From assembly GCF_020169335.1 (NCBI RefSeq), contig NZ_JAIEZN010000001.1, positions 1,849,805 through 1,913,804 of the forward strand: a stretch of DNA of 64,000 nucleotides. The letters are read 5' to 3'. This stretch comes from Devosia aquimaris (GTDB lineage: Bacteria; Pseudomonadota; Alphaproteobacteria; Rhizobiales; Devosiaceae). The notes beneath the pieces are model-generated. The model did not search any database and had not been told where the DNA came from. It worked only from the letters and a program-made list of their open reading frames with translations. The position numbers were made by a program, and so were the translations under genes. Each line of letters opens with the position of its first letter. Position 1 is the stretch's first letter. This document shows, piece by piece, positions 1-8,752 of this stretch.

Positions 1-207
1 CAGATGGACGAGATGACCCAGCACAATGCGGCGCTCGTTGAAGAAACCAACGCCGCCATCGAGCAGACCGAATCCCAGGCCAATGACCTCGACCAGATCG
101 TTGCCGTCTTCGTTGTGGAGCCGCCGTCCGGCAAGCACGCAAATCGCACGAGCGCCACGGCAGCGACACGCTCGGAATCGGCGCCCGCGCGTCGGTTTGG
201 CACCTAG
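1..207 (+). CDS. Methyl-accepting chemotaxis protein, C-terminal end (partial)
   Basis: The frame is open from the first base and gives 68 residues to the stop. It opens with residues resembling the far end of the MCP cytoplasmic coiled coil, including the NAALVEET block common to these signalling domains. It then runs into a low-complexity Ala/Arg/Ser/Thr tail. Such receptors bind CheW and CheA and pass ligand signals to the flagellar motor. The sensor domain and membrane segments lie outside the window, so the ligand cannot be judged. A terminator-like hairpin follows at 251-280. The family assignment is good although only the tail is visible. Confidence 0.8.
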   Translation, partial: QMDEMTQHNAALVEETNAAIEQTESQANDLDQIVAVFVVEPPSGKHANRTSATAATRSESAPARRFGT

Positions 208-250
208 ACTGGATCGACTGGCGGCACAGCCAGCCAGACCCACCCTGCAT

Positions 251-280
251 GGCGGCCCCAACGGGCCGCCATCGTCTTTT
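251..280 (+). terminator. Rho-independent terminator after the MCP gene
   Basis: A perfect 8-bp stem, GGCGGCCC (251-258) with GGGCCGCC (263-270), has a 4-nt loop. It is followed by a short T-rich stretch ending TTTT at 277-280. It lies 43 bp after the chemoreceptor stop. Confidence 0.65.
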
Positions 281-412
281 CAGCCGGCTCTGGCCTTCTC
301 TTTGCCCCGCACGGTCCGGCACATTTTCTTTTCATCGGCACTTGCCGATGGAAGCGACAGTCGCCATCTTGGCATTCATCAATTCTTCCGCCGCAACCAA
401 TCGAGCGTCTTT

Positions 413-1546
413 ATGTCCGTATTGTTCTCGCCTGCCACGCTGCGTGGCCTCACGCTGCGCAACCGCACGGTTGTCGCCCCCATGTGCCAGTACTCTGCCC
501 GGCACGGCGTGGCCAATGACTGGCACCTGGTCCATCTCGGGCGCTTCGCCATCGGCGGCTTTGGCCTGGTCATTCTCGAGGCAACCGGCGTGACGGCCGA
601 GGGCCGCATTTCCTATGCCGATCTCGGCCTGTGGCAGGACGAGCAGATCGCGCCCCTCGCCCGCATCGTCGACTTCCTGCACAGCCAGGGCGCCGCTGCC
701 GGTATCCAGCTGGCCCATGCCGGCCGCAAGGCCTCGACGCCGGTGAGCTGGAACGACATCCCCAACATGACCGAGGCCGAGCGCGCCGCCGTGGCCTATG
801 AGCACTGGACGCCTGTCGCCCCCAGCGCCGTCTCCCATGATCCCAACAATCCCGACTACCAGGTGCCCCACGCGCTCGACAAGGCCGAGATCAAGGCAGT
901 CGTCGATGCCTTTGCCGCTGCCGCCGTCCGCGCCAACCAGGCCGGCTTCGACACCGTCGAGATCCATGCGGCGCACGGCTACCTGCTCAACCAGTTCCTC
1001 TCGCCGCTGGCCAACAAACGCACGGACGAATATGGCGGCAGCCGCGAGAACCGCATGCGCATCGTTCTCGAAGTGGCCGAGGCGGTGCGTGCCGTCTGGC
1101 CGATGGACAAGCCCCTTCTCGCCCGCTTGTCGGTGACCGACTGGCACCCTGAAGGCTGGCAGGTCGAAGACAGCGTGGCGCTGGCGCGCGAACTCAAGGC
1201 GCGTGGCGTCGACGCGATCGACTGCTCGAGCGGTGGCTTCGACGGCGCCCGCATCGAAGCGATCGAGAATTACCAGGTGCCCCTGTCGCGTGCGGTGCGC
1301 GATGGTGCCGACATCCCGACCATGGCGGTTGGCCTGCTGGGCGATCCGCAGGGCGCCGAAGATATTGTTGCCAAGGGCGATGCCGATTTCGTCGCCCTGG
1401 CGCGAGGCGCCCTGGACGACCCGAACTGGGCCGTCCACGCCAACCACGAACTTGGCGCGACCAGCTATGACCTCTGGCCGGTGCAGACCGACCGGGTCAG
1501 CAGCCGCGACCGCTCGCTCGGCCTGCGGCAGTTTGCCAAGGCCTGA
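413..1546 (+). CDS. NADH:flavin oxidoreductase, old yellow enzyme family (YqjM-like)
   Basis: This is a 377-residue TIM-barrel FMN enzyme that reduces activated C=C bonds with NAD(P)H. The N-terminus carries APMCQYSA, the FMN-site Cys segment of the YqjM-type (thermophilic-like) old yellow enzymes. The catalytic region has HAAHGYLLNQFLSP, and DEYGGS and a C-terminal phosphate-binding stretch also fit. The frame is open upstream, but the ATG at 413 starts where homologues do (SVLFSPATLRGLTLRN); the upstream frame reads as non-coding. It appears monocistronic, with a UUCG-capped hairpin just after the stop. The physiological substrate cannot be inferred. Confidence 0.88.
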   Translation: MSVLFSPATLRGLTLRNRTVVAPMCQYSARHGVANDWHLVHLGRFAIGGFGLVILEATGVTAEGRISYADLGLWQDEQIAPLARIVDFLHSQGAAAGIQLAHAGRKASTPVSWNDIPNMTEAERAAVAYEHWTPVAPSAVSHDPNNPDYQVPHALDKAEIKAVVDAFAAAAVRANQAGFDTVEIHAAHGYLLNQFLSPLANKRTDEYGGSRENRMRIVLEVAEAVRAVWPMDKPLLARLSVTDWHPEGWQVEDSVALARELKARGVDAIDCSSGGFDGARIEAIENYQVPLSRAVRDGADIPTMAVGLLGDPQGAEDIVAKGDADFVALARGALDDPNWAVHANHELGATSYDLWPVQTDRVSSRDRSLGLRQFAKA

Positions 1547-1554
1547 CAGTCAGC

Positions 1555-1576
1555 GGGCCGGCGTTCGCGCCGGCCC
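1555..1576 (+). terminator. UUCG-capped hairpin after the oxidoreductase gene
   Basis: A 9-bp perfect stem, GGGCCGGCG with CGCCGGCCC, is closed by a TTCG tetraloop. It starts 9 bp after the stop. No T-run follows, so it may act as an mRNA 3' end stabiliser or a weak terminator. Confidence 0.5.
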
Positions 1577-1689
1577 CAGCCCTGCCGAAATGTGATCTTC
1601 GGGCAACGCAATCTTGCCGCTTTGCCCACCGAGACTTGTCTGAAGACGATTCAGTCACCAGCTGGATGATGCACGAGGGAGTGTGTTGC

Positions 1690-2127
1690 ATGGATACCAA
1701 GGCTGCTATCATCGCTTTGTTGACCTGCTGGGGGGTTGGTGCAGCCACGGTTGTGCCGACCATCGCGCAGGACAGCCAGGACGCAGACGACATCAATGAT
1801 GACGACAGCGACAATGCCAATCCACTGCTGAACAAGGTCTGGGTGCAGGCCAATGCGGACGCCGGTCAGCCCGGCCCGATGCAGATCTTCCTCGCCGACG
1901 GCACACTGGTCAGCGACAGCTGCTGGGAGACCTATCGCCTCTCCAAGTGGCAGCAGGTGTCTGATTCAGCGATCAGCTGGGACGAGGATGGCATGACGAT
2001 CAATGCCGACATCGCCAGCCTCAGCGCCACCGAACTGGTGCTCAACCTCAAGCTGGGCAGTGAAGTGCAGGAATTGCGCTACACCACCGCCAGCGTTCCC
2101 TACCTCTGCCCAGACATGGTCAAGTAG
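1690..2127 (+). CDS. Small secreted protein of unknown function
   Basis: This predicts 145 residues from the ATG at 1690. The frame extends upstream, but this start has a GAGGGA ribosome site and begins a clear signal peptide: a Lys near the start, a hydrophobic core and an alanine-rich cleavage region ending near IAQ. The mature part is very acidic at first (an Asp-rich run). A compact domain follows with two Cys (SCWE and YLCPD) that could form a periplasmic disulfide. I do not recognise the family. It converges on kup, and the two stop codons lie in the two arms of one hairpin (2124-2144). Confidence 0.7.
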   Translation: MDTKAAIIALLTCWGVGAATVVPTIAQDSQDADDINDDDSDNANPLLNKVWVQANADAGQPGPMQIFLADGTLVSDSCWETYRLSKWQQVSDSAISWDEDGMTINADIASLSATELVLNLKLGSEVQELRYTTASVPYLCPDMVK

Positions 2128-2144
2128 CCCCCGCCGGGGACTAC
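2124..2144. terminator. Hairpin spanning the stop codons of two convergent genes
   Basis: The arms are GTAG-C-CCCC and GGGG-A-CTAC, with one mismatch and a 3-nt loop. The left arm contains the TAG of the small secreted protein. The right arm contains the complement of the kup TAG. There is no T-run on either side, so it is probably a 3'-end structure shared by both transcripts. Confidence 0.4.
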
Positions 2145-4072
2145 AGCACCACCTGCGTGCCAATCTCGACCACCCGACCGGTCGGAATGTGGAAATATTC
2201 TGTCGCGTCGCTGGCGTTCTTGGCCAGGCGCGTGAACAGCCGGTCCTGCCAGAACCGCAGCGGATTGCCGGGCTTGGGACCTGGCTTGAGGGATCGGCGC
2301 GACAGGAAGAACGAGGTCGACATGATGTCGAACTTCCAGCCCAGCTTGCGACCGAGGGCCAGAGCCTTGGGAATATTGGGCGTTTCCATATAGCCAAAGG
2401 TCACCACAACGCGGCTGAACAACTCGTTGTAGGAATCGATGGTGACCTTCTCGTCGTCGGCCACACGCGGCGAGGCTGACGTGCGCACGGTCAGGATCAC
2501 GTTCTGCTCATGCAGCACCTTGTAGTGCTTGAGGCTGTGCAGCAGTGCAGTCGGCGCGCCCTCGATGTCGCTGGTCAGGAACACGGCTGTGCCCGGCACG
2601 AGGGTTGGTTTCTTCTTGGACAGATTATCGACCAGGAACTGCAGCGGCACTTCGTCACGCCGGGTCTTTTCGGCGAGGCGGCGACGGCCGGACATCCAGC
2701 TCCACATGATGAGCGATACCACGGCCGCGACAACGGCCGGCACCCAACCGCCCTGGAAGAGCTTGGAGGCATTGGCCGTAAAGAAACTGCCGTCGATGGC
2801 GGCAAAGACCACGCCAAAGGCGATCACAGCGGCGGGGTGCCACTTCCAGTTGCGCCACATCACCACGACCAGCAGCGACAGGGTCACCAGCATCACGCCC
2901 GACACGGCAATGCCATAGGCGTTCGACAGCGCATCGGAGCTGCCAAAGGCCAGCACCAGCATCAGCACGCCGATCATCAGCATGGTGTTGATCTGCGGCA
3001 TGTAGACTTGGCCGCTCTGGGTCTCGGAGGTGTGCAGCACCATCATGCGCGGCAGCATGTTGAGGGCGATGGCCTGCTGGGTGAGGCTGTAGGTGCCCGA
3101 GATCACGGCCTGGCTGGCGATGATGGTGGCCAGCGTCGCCAGGATCACGAAGGGCAACAGCGCCCATTCGGGCTGCATCTCAAAGAACGGGCTCTCCACA
3201 TTGTGCACGCCCACATCCAGCACAAACGCACCCTGGCCGAAGTAGTTGAGCAGCAGGCACGGAAACACCAGGCCGAACCACGCCAGCACGATCGGCTTGC
3301 GGCCAAAGTGGCCCAGATCGACGTAGAGGGCCTCGGCACCGGTAACAGCCAGAAAAATGGCGCCGATGACCACAAAGGCGATGCCGATGTGGGTGAACAG
3401 GAACTCCAGGCCCAGCAGCGGATTGATCGCCAGCAGCACGGTGGGATTGCCCACGATGTGCACGAGGCCGGAAAAGCCCAGGGTCAGGAACCACACCGCC
3501 GTCACCGGGCCGAACACGATCGACACCTTGGCGGTGCCGAATCGCTGCACGAAGAAGACGCCCAGGATGATGACCAGGGTAATGGGCACCACCCAGCGCT
3601 CCATGCCGGGCGCCACCAGGCGCAGGCCCTCGACGGCCGACAACACCGACACGGCCGGCGTGATGATGGCATCGCCATAGAACATGGCGGCGCCCATGAC
3701 GCCGAGCACCATGATCCATACAGGCGGATTGGTGAAAGTCTTGCGCGCCAGCGCCATCAGCGACAGCGTGCCGCCTTCCCCGTTGTTGTCGGCCCGGGTG
3801 ACGAAGAACACATATTTGATCGCCACGGTCAGGGTCAGCGCCCAGACGATGAGCGAGAGCAGGCCCAGAATCTCGGTTGTACTCTCGGCCGCGCCGGGGC
3901 GCACATGCATCGCCTGGCGGAACGCATAGATCGGGCTGGTACCGATATCGCCATACACCACGCCAATAGCGCCCAGCGCCAGCAGCGGCAGGTCTTTGTT
4001 GGAATGGGCGTGGCTGTTTTCGTGGCTCGCATCGACGCCGACTTTATCGTCGGCCGAATTCGTCTGCGTCAT
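2141..4072 (-). CDS. kup: Low-affinity potassium transporter Kup
   Basis: This 643-residue inner-membrane protein is of the KUP/HAK/KT family, which imports K+ with protons. The family signature GVVYGDIGTSPIYAF lies near residue 40. About twelve hydrophobic segments follow, and then a soluble C-terminal domain of roughly 150 residues, the usual layout and length. The ATG at 4072 is chosen over an upstream frame extension because a GAGAG ribosome site precedes it and it matches the family N-terminus (a short polar stretch before the first helix). It is separated from the upstream FMN reductase by a terminator, so it is probably transcribed alone. Confidence 0.95.
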   Translation of the reverse strand: MTQTNSADDKVGVDASHENSHAHSNKDLPLLALGAIGVVYGDIGTSPIYAFRQAMHVRPGAAESTTEILGLLSLIVWALTLTVAIKYVFFVTRADNNGEGGTLSLMALARKTFTNPPVWIMVLGVMGAAMFYGDAIITPAVSVLSAVEGLRLVAPGMERWVVPITLVIILGVFFVQRFGTAKVSIVFGPVTAVWFLTLGFSGLVHIVGNPTVLLAINPLLGLEFLFTHIGIAFVVIGAIFLAVTGAEALYVDLGHFGRKPIVLAWFGLVFPCLLLNYFGQGAFVLDVGVHNVESPFFEMQPEWALLPFVILATLATIIASQAVISGTYSLTQQAIALNMLPRMMVLHTSETQSGQVYMPQINTMLMIGVLMLVLAFGSSDALSNAYGIAVSGVMLVTLSLLVVVMWRNWKWHPAAVIAFGVVFAAIDGSFFTANASKLFQGGWVPAVVAAVVSLIMWSWMSGRRRLAEKTRRDEVPLQFLVDNLSKKKPTLVPGTAVFLTSDIEGAPTALLHSLKHYKVLHEQNVILTVRTSASPRVADDEKVTIDSYNELFSRVVVTFGYMETPNIPKALALGRKLGWKFDIMSTSFFLSRRSLKPGPKPGNPLRFWQDRLFTRLAKNASDATEYFHIPTGRVVEIGTQVVL

Positions 4073-4157
4073 GAACCCGGTGCTCTCTTGGTAAAGGCGG
4101 GGGCGGCTATACACCCCCAGACCGTCTCACACAACCGCTAGCGTCCACAATGACCAA

Positions 4158-4195
4158 ACCAACAGGGGTCGCCCTTGCGGACGACCCCTGCTGGT
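4158..4195 (-). terminator. Terminator of the FMN reductase gene
   Basis: There are 14-nt arms at 4158-4171 and 4182-4195, complementary except for one position, around an AGGGGTCG core. It lies between the FMN reductase stop (4223) and the kup start (4072). The following stretch on the minus strand is only modestly T-rich. Confidence 0.6.
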
Positions 4196-4222
4196 AAACG
4201 AGACTTGGAGGTCTTCGTAAGC

Positions 4223-4819
4223 TTATTTGGCGTCGGCAGCGCGGGCTGCCTTGGCGGCATTGCCCCACCAGACCAGCTGCTCGAGCATGTCGTTGGCGCC
4301 GGCGCCGATCGAGCCTTCGATCTCCGAGATCGGCTTGTTCTGCTGGCCAAGGGGATGGACGGCGAAGAAGTCGGCACCACCGATGTGGACGGCCGAGCGG
4401 GTCGAGACCATCTGCAGCTCAACGCCGATGCCGCGCAGGTGCTCGGCAGCGCGTGCAGCGCCAACAGTGCCGTAGCCGACGATGCCGAAGGCCTTCTTGT
4501 TCCACTCGACATAGGCCTGATCGAGGGCGTTCTTGAGGGCGCCGGTGATCGAGCGATTGTATTCCGCGATCACGAAGATGAAGCCGTCGAACTCACCGAT
4601 CTTCTTCTGCCAGGCAACGGCCTGCGGGTTCTGCGAGGGCATCCAGGCATTGGACGCCATTTCGTCAAAGAACGGCAGGTTGAAGTCGCGCAGATCAACG
4701 ATCTCGGCTTCGATATTGGGATTGGCGTTGGCCTTTTCCAGGATCCACTGTGCCGGCTTGTCGCCGAAGCGGGTCGGACGGGTGGACGAGATGATGACGC
4801 CAATCTTGAGTTTGGACAT
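4223..4819 (-). CDS. NADPH-dependent FMN reductase (flavodoxin-like fold)
   Basis: This 198-residue protein belongs to the NADPH-dependent FMN reductase/quinone reductase family. The N-terminal strand-loop VIISSTRPTRFGDKPA matches the FMN phosphate loop of this family. FVIAEYNRSITGALKNALD is the second flavin-contact segment, and VGYGTVGAARAAEHLR is the third. The ATG at 4819 has an excellent ribosome site (AAGGAGGG). It probably reduces flavin or quinones as part of redox or electrophile defence, but the substrate is not predictable. A promoter candidate lies just upstream. Confidence 0.88.
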   Translation of the reverse strand: MSKLKIGVIISSTRPTRFGDKPAQWILEKANANPNIEAEIVDLRDFNLPFFDEMASNAWMPSQNPQAVAWQKKIGEFDGFIFVIAEYNRSITGALKNALDQAYVEWNKKAFGIVGYGTVGAARAAEHLRGIGVELQMVSTRSAVHIGGADFFAVHPLGQQNKPISEIEGSIGAGANDMLEQLVWWGNAAKAARAADAK

Positions 4820-4855
4820 TGAAGCCCTCCTTGGTAACAAATCGTAACTGAGGCG

Positions 4856-4884
4856 ATATAAGTGACCCAGAAGACTTGTCGCAA
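4856..4884 (-). promoter_or_regulatory. Candidate sigma-70 promoter of the FMN reductase gene
   Basis: On the minus strand a TTGCGA -35 element (4884-4879) and a TTATAT -10 element (4861-4856) are 17 bp apart. They sit about 40 bp upstream of the ATG. The call rests on sequence only. Confidence 0.45.
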
Positions 4885-5080
4885 GGGGGCACGAAACTGT
4901 GGTGCGGCAACAGTTGCCTGCCTAGGTCACAGCTATGTAACCATAGGAGAAATATGGGATTTTTGCGTCAGAAGGGTGGAAAGGCCTGGGCATTGGACCG
5001 GCTAGCCACAACCAGCTAACGCACTGTTCATCGCGGCGCACCAATCAGGCTGCGACGAACCGGCGATGGGGCCGCGGCAT

Positions 5081-5821
5081 TTACTGCAAGGCGGCGATAT
5101 AGGCTTTCACGGCCGGGCCGAACCCCATCAGCAAGGCATCTGCCGTCAATCCGTGGCCGATGGACACTTCTTCGACACCGGGCACCGCCGCCTGGAAGGC
5201 CGGCAGATTGGCCAGTGTCAGATCGTGCCCGGCATTGACCCCCAGCCCGACGGCATGGGCAGCGCGGGTCGTCTCCGCCAGGGCAGCCAGCTCATATTCA
5301 GCCCGGTCTGGATCGGCATAGCAGCCGCCATAGGGACCGGTATAAAGTTCGATGCGATCGGCGGCCGTAGCCTTGGCCGCGGTGACGCCGGCCGCGCCCG
5401 CATCGGGATCACAAAACAGCGAGACACGGGCGCCGCTGGCCTTGAGGGCCTGCACGGCCCGCGCCAGCAGGATGGTCTGCCCACGGAAATCCCAGCCATG
5501 GTCCGACGTCGGCTGCTCAGGACTGTCGGGCACCAGCGTAGCCTGATGCGGCCGGACTTCGGCAATCAGCGCCATGAACTCGTCGGACGGATAGCCCTCG
5601 ATATTGAACTCGGCATGGGGATATTCGCTGGCCAGGAGCGCTGCGAGATCGAAGACGTCGGTGCGGCGAATGTGGCGTTCATCAGGTCTGGGATGCACGG
5701 TGATGCCGCTCGCGCCTGCGTCAAGAACGACACGGGCGATGCCAACCACGCTGGGCCAGGGCAGGTCACGACGATTGCGCAGTTGCGCGACCGCATTGAG
5801 ATTGACGGACAACAGGGTCAT
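5081..5821 (-). CDS. pdxJ: Pyridoxine 5'-phosphate synthase
   Basis: PdxJ (246 residues) condenses 1-deoxyxylulose 5-phosphate with 3-amino-2-oxopropyl phosphate to give pyridoxine phosphate, the last step of DXP-dependent vitamin B6 synthesis. The family segments are present: [15 protein letters not shown] at the N-terminus, [13 protein letters not shown] (phosphate site) near residue 40, the FNIEGYPS loop, and [13 protein letters not shown] towards the end. A GTG two codons upstream could also start it, but AAAGGCGG is spaced correctly only for the ATG at 5821. It appears monocistronic. Confidence 0.95.
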   Translation of the reverse strand: MTLLSVNLNAVAQLRNRRDLPWPSVVGIARVVLDAGASGITVHPRPDERHIRRTDVFDLAALLASEYPHAEFNIEGYPSDEFMALIAEVRPHQATLVPDSPEQPTSDHGWDFRGQTILLARAVQALKASGARVSLFCDPDAGAAGVTAAKATAADRIELYTGPYGGCYADPDRAEYELAALAETTRAAHAVGLGVNAGHDLTLANLPAFQAAVPGVEEVSIGHGLTADALLMGFGPAVKAYIAALQ

Positions 5822-5988
5822 GAGCACACCGCCTTTGCAAACGGGAGATCACTACACCACCAGCTCCTCCGGACCCAACCAGCATTTTTGATGGTGGCCA
5901 TCGCAATCGATGATTGCACGCTAGGCCATAGACATGGAGGCTTTCGTGCAATCGCCGGGCGTCTTTGAATCGAATGCGCTGCAAAGGA

Positions 5989-6021
5989 CGAACGGCGGCG
6001 CCAATAGGGTACCGCCGTTCG
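5989..6021 (-). terminator. Terminator of ilvIH
   Basis: Perfect 10-bp arms (CGAACGGCGG and its complement) lie at 5989-5998 and 6012-6021, just after the ilvH stop. The minus-strand tail is only weakly T-rich (TCCTTTGC). Confidence 0.55.
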
Positions 6022-6030
6022 CAAGATAGA

Positions 6031-6585
6031 CTACATGCCCTGCGGGCCGCGCGAAATGGCCGCCAGGCCCGTGCGCACCACTTCAACAAGCCCAAGGGGC
6101 TGCATCAGCGCGATGAAGCTGTCGATCTTGGCCGGCTTGCCGGTCACCTCGAACACAAAGCTCTCAACCGACGCATCCACGATCTGGGCGCGGAAGGCAT
6201 CGGCCAGGCGCAGCGTCTCGGCGCGATGGTCGCCCGAGCCGGCCACCTTGATCAGCGCCAGTTCGCGCTCAAGCGAGGCGCCCTCGGCCGTCAGGTCATG
6301 CACCTTGTGCACCGGCACCAGGCGCTCGAGCTGCAGCTTGATCTGCACCAGCACCCGTGGGGTGGCAATCACGACAACGGTGATGCGACTAAGTCGCCGG
6401 CCGTGTTCGGTCTCGCTGACAGTCAGGCTCTCGATATTGTAGCCGCGCGCCGAGAACAGGCCGACGACCCGGGCGAGAATGCCCGGCTCATTGTCGACCA
6501 GCACCGAGAGGGTATGGCGCTCGATCTCCTGGGTTTCCTTGGTCAGGAAATAGGCCGAACCCGTAGGCTGCAGATGTGCGTTCAT
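6031..6585 (-). CDS. ilvH: Acetolactate synthase small (regulatory) subunit
   Basis: IlvH (184 residues) is the regulatory partner of the large subunit 21 bp upstream and confers valine feedback inhibition. An N-terminal ACT domain is visible (HTLSVLVDNEPGILARVVGLFSARGYNIESLTV, residues about 24-56), followed by the conserved ALIKV region and a C-terminal second domain. Length is typical for alphaproteobacteria. The ATG has a GGGAGA ribosome site. It is co-transcribed with ilvI and therefore under the attenuator at 8443-8547. Confidence 0.96.
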   Translation of the reverse strand: MNAHLQPTGSAYFLTKETQEIERHTLSVLVDNEPGILARVVGLFSARGYNIESLTVSETEHGRRLSRITVVVIATPRVLVQIKLQLERLVPVHKVHDLTAEGASLERELALIKVAGSGDHRAETLRLADAFRAQIVDASVESFVFEVTGKPAKIDSFIALMQPLGLVEVVRTGLAAISRGPQGM

Positions 6586-6606
6586 GTCTGTTCTCCCTGC
6601 AGCGCC

Positions 6607-8376
6607 CTAGACGAGCTGCCGTCCCTTCTCGTCGATGATGTCCCCGATATTGGCCGTATCGGGCAGGATGATTTCATTGTGCGGCTTGCCCGACGGGATC
6701 ATCGGCAGGCAGTTCTCGTCCTTTTCCACGATGACGTCGAACAGCACCGGGCCGTCGTAGTCGAGCATTTCGGCAATCGCGGCATCGAGCTCTGCCGGGC
6801 TTTCGCAGCGAATGCCCTTGCCGCCATAGGCTTCGGCCAGCTTGACGAAGTCAGGCAGCGATTCCGAATAGGAATGTGCATAGCGGCTGCCATGCAGCAG
6901 ATCCTGCCACTGCCGCACCATGCCCATGCGCTCGTTGTTGAGGATGAACACCTTGATCGGCAGGCGGTACTGCACGGCCGTGGACAGCTCCTGCATGGTC
7001 ATCTGCACGCTGGCCTCGCCGGCAATGTCGATCACCAGCGCATCGGGATGGGCCACCTGCACGCCGACGGCGGCCGGCAGGCCATAGCCCATGGTGCCCA
7101 GCCCGCCCGAGGTCATCCAGCGGTTTGGCTTGTCGAAGTGGAAGTGCTGGGCCGCCCACATCTGGTGCTGGCCAACTTCGGTGGTGATGTAGACATCCTT
7201 GGCCTGCTTGCGGGTCGCCTCATAGAGACGCTCGATGGCATATTGCGGCTTGATGGTGGTGTCCGAGTTCTTGTAGCCGAGCGAATTGACCGCGCGCCAC
7301 TTCTCGATCTGCTTCCACCACGGCGCGATGGCCTCGGTGCGCGGCTGGTTGGTCTTGCTGCGCCACACGCGCACCATTTCCGAGAGCACGCGCGCGCAAT
7401 CGCCGATGATCGGCACGTCGACGCGCACGACCTTGTTGATCGAGCTGGGGTCGATATCGACATGGATCTTGCGGCTGTGCGGCGAGAAGGCGTCGATGCG
7501 GCCGGTGATACGGTCGTCAAAGCGCGCGCCGATGTTGATCATGACGTCGCAATCGTGCATCGCCAGATTGGCTTCGTAGGTGCCGTGCATGCCCAGCATG
7601 CCCATCCACTGCGGATTGGACGCCGGGAAGGCCCCCAGGCCCATCAGGGTCGAGGTGACCGGGAAGCCCGTCAGCTCGGCCAGTTCGCGCAGCAGATCGG
7701 ACGCCTCGGGACCGGCATTGATCACGCCGCCACCGGTATAGAAGATCGGCCGTTCGGCCTTGAGCATCAGGTCAACGGCAGCCTCGATGGCGGCGCTGTC
7801 ACCATCCATCTGCGGACGGTAGCTCTGGTGGCGCAGCGTTTCCATGTCGGGCTTGTAGTAGTCGCCCAGCGCGAACTGCACATCCTTGGGAATGTCGATC
7901 ACCACCGGGCCGGGGCGGCCCGTGGTGGCGATCAGGAAGGCCTCGTGCATGATGCGCGGCAGGTCTTCGATGCGCTTGACCAGATAATTGTACTTGGTGC
8001 AGCTGCGGGTGATGCCGACGGTGTCGCATTCCTGGAAGGCGTCGGTGCCGATCAGCGTGGTGGGAACCTGGGCGGTGATGCAGATCATCGGGATGGAGTC
8101 CATCAGCGCATCGGTCAACCCGGTCACCGCATTGGTCGCGCCCGGCCCCGACGTCACCAGGACGATGCCCGGCTTGCCGGTCGAGCGGGCATAGCCCTCG
8201 GCCATATGGGTCGCGCCCTGCTCATGCCGCACCAGGATATGCTGGACCTGATCCTGCTGAAACATCGCGTCATAGATGGGGAGAGCCGCGCCACCGGGGT
8301 AGCCGAAAATATGCTCGACCCCATGATCGCTCAGCGCCTGGATCACCATCTCGGCGCCGGTCATCTTCTCGGCCAT
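6607..8376 (-). CDS. ilvI: Acetolactate synthase large (catalytic) subunit
   Basis: This 589-residue ThDP-dependent enzyme makes acetolactate or acetohydroxybutyrate, the first common step of branched-chain amino acid synthesis. Visible landmarks are the catalytic Glu in RHEQGATHMAEGYAR, the FAD-binding middle domain, and the C-terminal ThDP motif beginning GDG-like as GEASVQMTMQEL and ending with NNERMGMVRQWQ. The ATG at 8376 is preceded by AAGGAAGGA; the open upstream frame is the leader region. Regulation is described under the leader peptide and attenuator. Confidence 0.96.
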   Translation of the reverse strand: MAEKMTGAEMVIQALSDHGVEHIFGYPGGAALPIYDAMFQQDQVQHILVRHEQGATHMAEGYARSTGKPGIVLVTSGPGATNAVTGLTDALMDSIPMICITAQVPTTLIGTDAFQECDTVGITRSCTKYNYLVKRIEDLPRIMHEAFLIATTGRPGPVVIDIPKDVQFALGDYYKPDMETLRHQSYRPQMDGDSAAIEAAVDLMLKAERPIFYTGGGVINAGPEASDLLRELAELTGFPVTSTLMGLGAFPASNPQWMGMLGMHGTYEANLAMHDCDVMINIGARFDDRITGRIDAFSPHSRKIHVDIDPSSINKVVRVDVPIIGDCARVLSEMVRVWRSKTNQPRTEAIAPWWKQIEKWRAVNSLGYKNSDTTIKPQYAIERLYEATRKQAKDVYITTEVGQHQMWAAQHFHFDKPNRWMTSGGLGTMGYGLPAAVGVQVAHPDALVIDIAGEASVQMTMQELSTAVQYRLPIKVFILNNERMGMVRQWQDLLHGSRYAHSYSESLPDFVKLAEAYGGKGIRCESPAELDAAIAEMLDYDGPVLFDVIVEKDENCLPMIPSGKPHNEIILPDTANIGDIIDEKGRQLV

Positions 8377-8442
8377 TGTTATCGTTCCTTCCTTGCAGTC
8401 CATTGACTTGACCCAGTCTCGTCGCGGTGGAAACCGGGCAAT

Positions 8443-8464
8443 AAAAAAGGCCCCGTTCGGGACC
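8443..8464 (-). terminator. ilvIH transcription attenuator
   Basis: On the minus strand AGGTCCC pairs with GGGGCCT around a GAAC loop and is followed by a run of six T. It stands between the leader peptide stop and the ilvI ribosome site, inside the transcribed leader. A second hairpin, GGGAT-AAC-ATCCC, overlaps the leader stop. A GGCGCA/TGCGCC pairing is also possible, so alternative folds exist. I could not resolve a convincing antiterminator by eye. Confidence 0.75.
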
Positions 8465-8496
8465 TGTTTTCGGCGCACCAGCTATCGCGCGGGATG

Positions 8497-8547
8497 TTAT
8501 CCCACGTTGCCGATGCGCCTGCTTACTACGAGAATGAGTGCCCGCAC
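8497..8547 (-). CDS. ilvIH leader peptide (attenuation)
   Basis: This is a 16-codon open frame starting with GTG, 7 nt after a GGAGAGG ribosome site: MRALILVVSRRIGNVG. Codons 4-8 are Leu-Ile-Leu-Val-Val, with further Ile and Val later. It lies between a good promoter and a factor-independent terminator, directly upstream of ilvI. This is the standard layout of translation-coupled attenuation, in which ribosome stalling on scarce branched-chain aminoacyl-tRNAs would prevent termination. The regulatory role is inference from the layout; the frame and codons are direct observation. Confidence 0.8.
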   Translation of the reverse strand: MRALILVVSRRIGNVG

Positions 8548-8578
8548 GGGACCTCTCCAACAAAAAATTCTGGGCGCA

Positions 8579-8608
8579 TTGATAGGAGCAATGGCGCAAA
8601 GCTGTCAA
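8579..8608 (-). promoter_or_regulatory. Promoter of the ilv leader and ilvIH
   Basis: On the minus strand a consensus TTGACA -35 (8608-8603) and TATCAA -10 (8584-8579) are 18 bp apart. The start site would be near 8572, about 25 nt before the leader peptide GTG. Confidence 0.65.
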
Positions 8609-8752
8609 GGCCTGCCGGTCCGCAACCGCATTTCCATCTTGCGCCCCGATCGAGGCCGGTTGTGTGGCGTTCCCATACCGGTTTTTCGTGGAGGACGTCT
8701 GCCAGGGCGCAAAAACACGTGGCCTCGGCGCCAGACAATGCTAAGGGCGCGG

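Noticed and set aside
2510..4141. 543-codon frame antisense to kup
   Set aside because: Same reason: mirror of a well-supported gene, low-complexity His/Gln-rich product.
4954..5019. 21-codon frame with an AGGAGA ribosome site between the FMN reductase and pdxJ genes
   Set aside because: Very short, no recognisable composition, and no promoter or terminator that frames it; chance is likely.
5965..8406. 813-codon frame antisense to ilvIH
   Set aside because: It is the complementary reading of two certain genes, with His/Arg/Gln-rich composition typical of antisense frames in GC-rich DNA.
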